64,000 nucleotides of DNA from the NCBI RefSeq assembly GCF_019430905.1, contig NZ_JAHYCA010000004.1, positions 372,001-436,000 of the forward strand, written 5' to 3'. Shown here one piece after another: positions 63,117-64,000 of the stretch (position 1 is its first letter; every line of letters begins with the position of its first letter). Source of the DNA: Billgrantia antri (GTDB lineage: Bacteria > Pseudomonadota > Gammaproteobacteria > Pseudomonadales > Halomonadaceae). The position numbers were made by a program, and so were the translations under genes. Under the pieces are notes generated by a model. That model did not search any database, had not been told where the DNA came from, and saw nothing but the letters and a program-made list of their open reading frames with translations.

Positions 63117-64000
63117 TCAGGTGCGCCAGCGATGGAGTAGATAGACGAAGAACGGTGCGCCGATCCCGGCGACGAAGACGCCTGCCGGCAGGTCACGGGG
63201 CAGAAAGGCGATCCGCCCCAGCAGGTCGGCGTGCAGCACGATCAGCGCACCGATGAGCGCGGTGGCCGGCACCAGGCCGGCGTGGCCGCGCGCTACCAGC
63301 CGCCGGGCGATGTGGGGCGCCAGCAGGCCGACGAAACTCAACCCGCCGGCGAAGGCCACCGCCGACCCGGCAAGCGCCACCGCCAGCAACAGCAGCGCGA
63401 GGCGAGTGCCCCGCACCGCCGTACCCAGTCCGGTAGCCAGCTCATCGCCCAGCGCCAGCACGTCCAGGCGACGAGACAGTGCCAGCGCCAGGGGCAGCCC
63501 CACGAGTGCCCAAGGGGCGAGCCCGGCCACTTCCCGCCACTGGGCGGCATAGAGGCTGCCGGTCAGCCACACATAGGCCTGCATTGCCGTGGTATCGGCG
63601 GCAAGCACTAGCACCAAGGTAGTCCCCGCGCCCAGCGCGGCGGCAAGGCCGATACCGATCAGCACAAGTCGTGCCGGGGTCACGCCGCGCCCGCTCAGGG
63701 AGAGAATGAGCAGCGCCACCGACAGCGCGCCGGCCAACGCCGCCAACGCCGCCAGCGGCAGCCAGGCCTCGCCCAGCGCCGCCCCGCCCAGTGCCAGGAA
63801 GCAGACCGCCGCCAGCGAGGCGCCACCGGTGATGCCGATCACGTCGGGTGAAGCCAGCGGATTGCGCACCAGTCCCTGCAACAGCAGCCCGGCGACGCCC
63901 AGACAGGCGCCGACGAGAATCGCCAGCACGATGCGCGGCAGACGGATTTCATGAACGATCAAGGCGATGTCGCTTCGCGCGGGATGAAATAGTGCCTCGA
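63117..64000 (-). CDS. FecCD-type iron-siderophore ABC transporter permease (N-terminus beyond window)
   Basis: The frame continues to the window edge, so at least 294 residues are seen and the start is missing. An upstream TTG at 63962 is inside the gene, because the preceding codons (SDIALIVHEIRLPR) match the family. Repeated transmembrane helices, LVRNPLASPDVIGITGGASL and the coupling loop FVGLLAPHIARRLVARGH identify the FecCD/BtuC class. It should bring ferric siderophores or heme across the inner membrane. The ATPase and binding protein are probably outside the window. Confidence 0.93.
   Translation of the reverse strand, partial: EALFHPARSDIALIVHEIRLPRIVLAILVGACLGVAGLLLQGLVRNPLASPDVIGITGGASLAAVCFLALGGAALGEAWLPLAALAALAGALSVALLILSLSGRGVTPARLVLIGIGLAAALGAGTTLVLVLAADTTAMQAYVWLTGSLYAAQWREVAGLAPWALVGLPLALALSRRLDVLALGDELATGLGTAVRGTRLALLLLAVALAGSAVAFAGGLSFVGLLAPHIARRLVARGHAGLVPATALIGALIVLHADLLGRIAFLPRDLPAGVFVAGIGAPFFVYLLHRWRT

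Noticed and set aside
49309..64000. Type I secretion genes for the RTX protein
   Set aside because: Every gene in the region was assigned to other functions; no ABC exporter, membrane fusion protein or TolC-like gene is present.

Overview
The window is high-GC gammaproteobacterial chromosome. Gene content and synteny point to the Halomonadaceae (Halomonas or a close relative): algU-mucA-mucB-mucD runs straight into lepA-lepB-rnc-era-recO-pdxJ, and cysM-rlmD-relA-mazG lies next to a GacS/BarA kinase as in pseudomonads, but with ppc fused to the end of the block. No rRNA, tRNA, CRISPR array, insertion sequence or prophage was recognised. Almost all of the sequence is coding.

Layout. 1-5.4 kb: a truncated sterol desaturase-like gene, a MoxR/VWA pair, and a SatD-DUF3307-lipoprotein amidase operon whose promoter carries two tandem palindromes. 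5.3-8.3 kb: acdS (ACC deaminase) divergent from its Lrp-type regulator acdR, a small lipoprotein and a GNAT enzyme. 8.3-22 kb: a dispersed palindromic repeat, proS, a lytic transglycosylase, an overlooked 38-aa CcoM-like membrane protein behind an FNR/ANR-type promoter, an FKBP isomerase, rfaH, an AmpG-type permease, a SEC-C/TPR protein, an ABC1 kinase, topB, a ketopantoate reductase-like gene, an outer-membrane-like protein and a 1-Cys peroxiredoxin. 22-33 kb: ppc, mazG, relA, rlmD, cysM and the divergent hybrid kinase. 33-43 kb: the pdxJ-to-algU block, all on the minus strand. 43-49 kb: DAHP synthase, dinG, a second copy of the repeat, an RhlB-type helicase, an 82-aa basic protein coupled to xthA.

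49-64 kb is an iron and secretion region. A six-gene TonB2/TtpC-type energy operon (DUF3450, ttpC, exbB, exbD, tonB, TPR) is divergent from a 1,020-aa RTX protein that combines a parallel beta-helix with three CBM2-like modules. A good Fur box lies between them. Two divergent TonB-dependent siderophore receptors with weaker Fur-like sites, an RraA-like gene and a FecCD-type permease (truncated by the window end) follow.

The most interesting combination is the RTX/beta-helix gene. Its proposed start codon has no clear Shine-Dalgarno sequence but sits four bases after an exact ops core, the RfaH recruitment element, and the window also encodes a good RfaH. Together with the Fur box this suggests a secreted, polysaccharide-binding RTX protein under both iron and anti-termination control. 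That is a hypothesis; no secretion genes for it are in the window.
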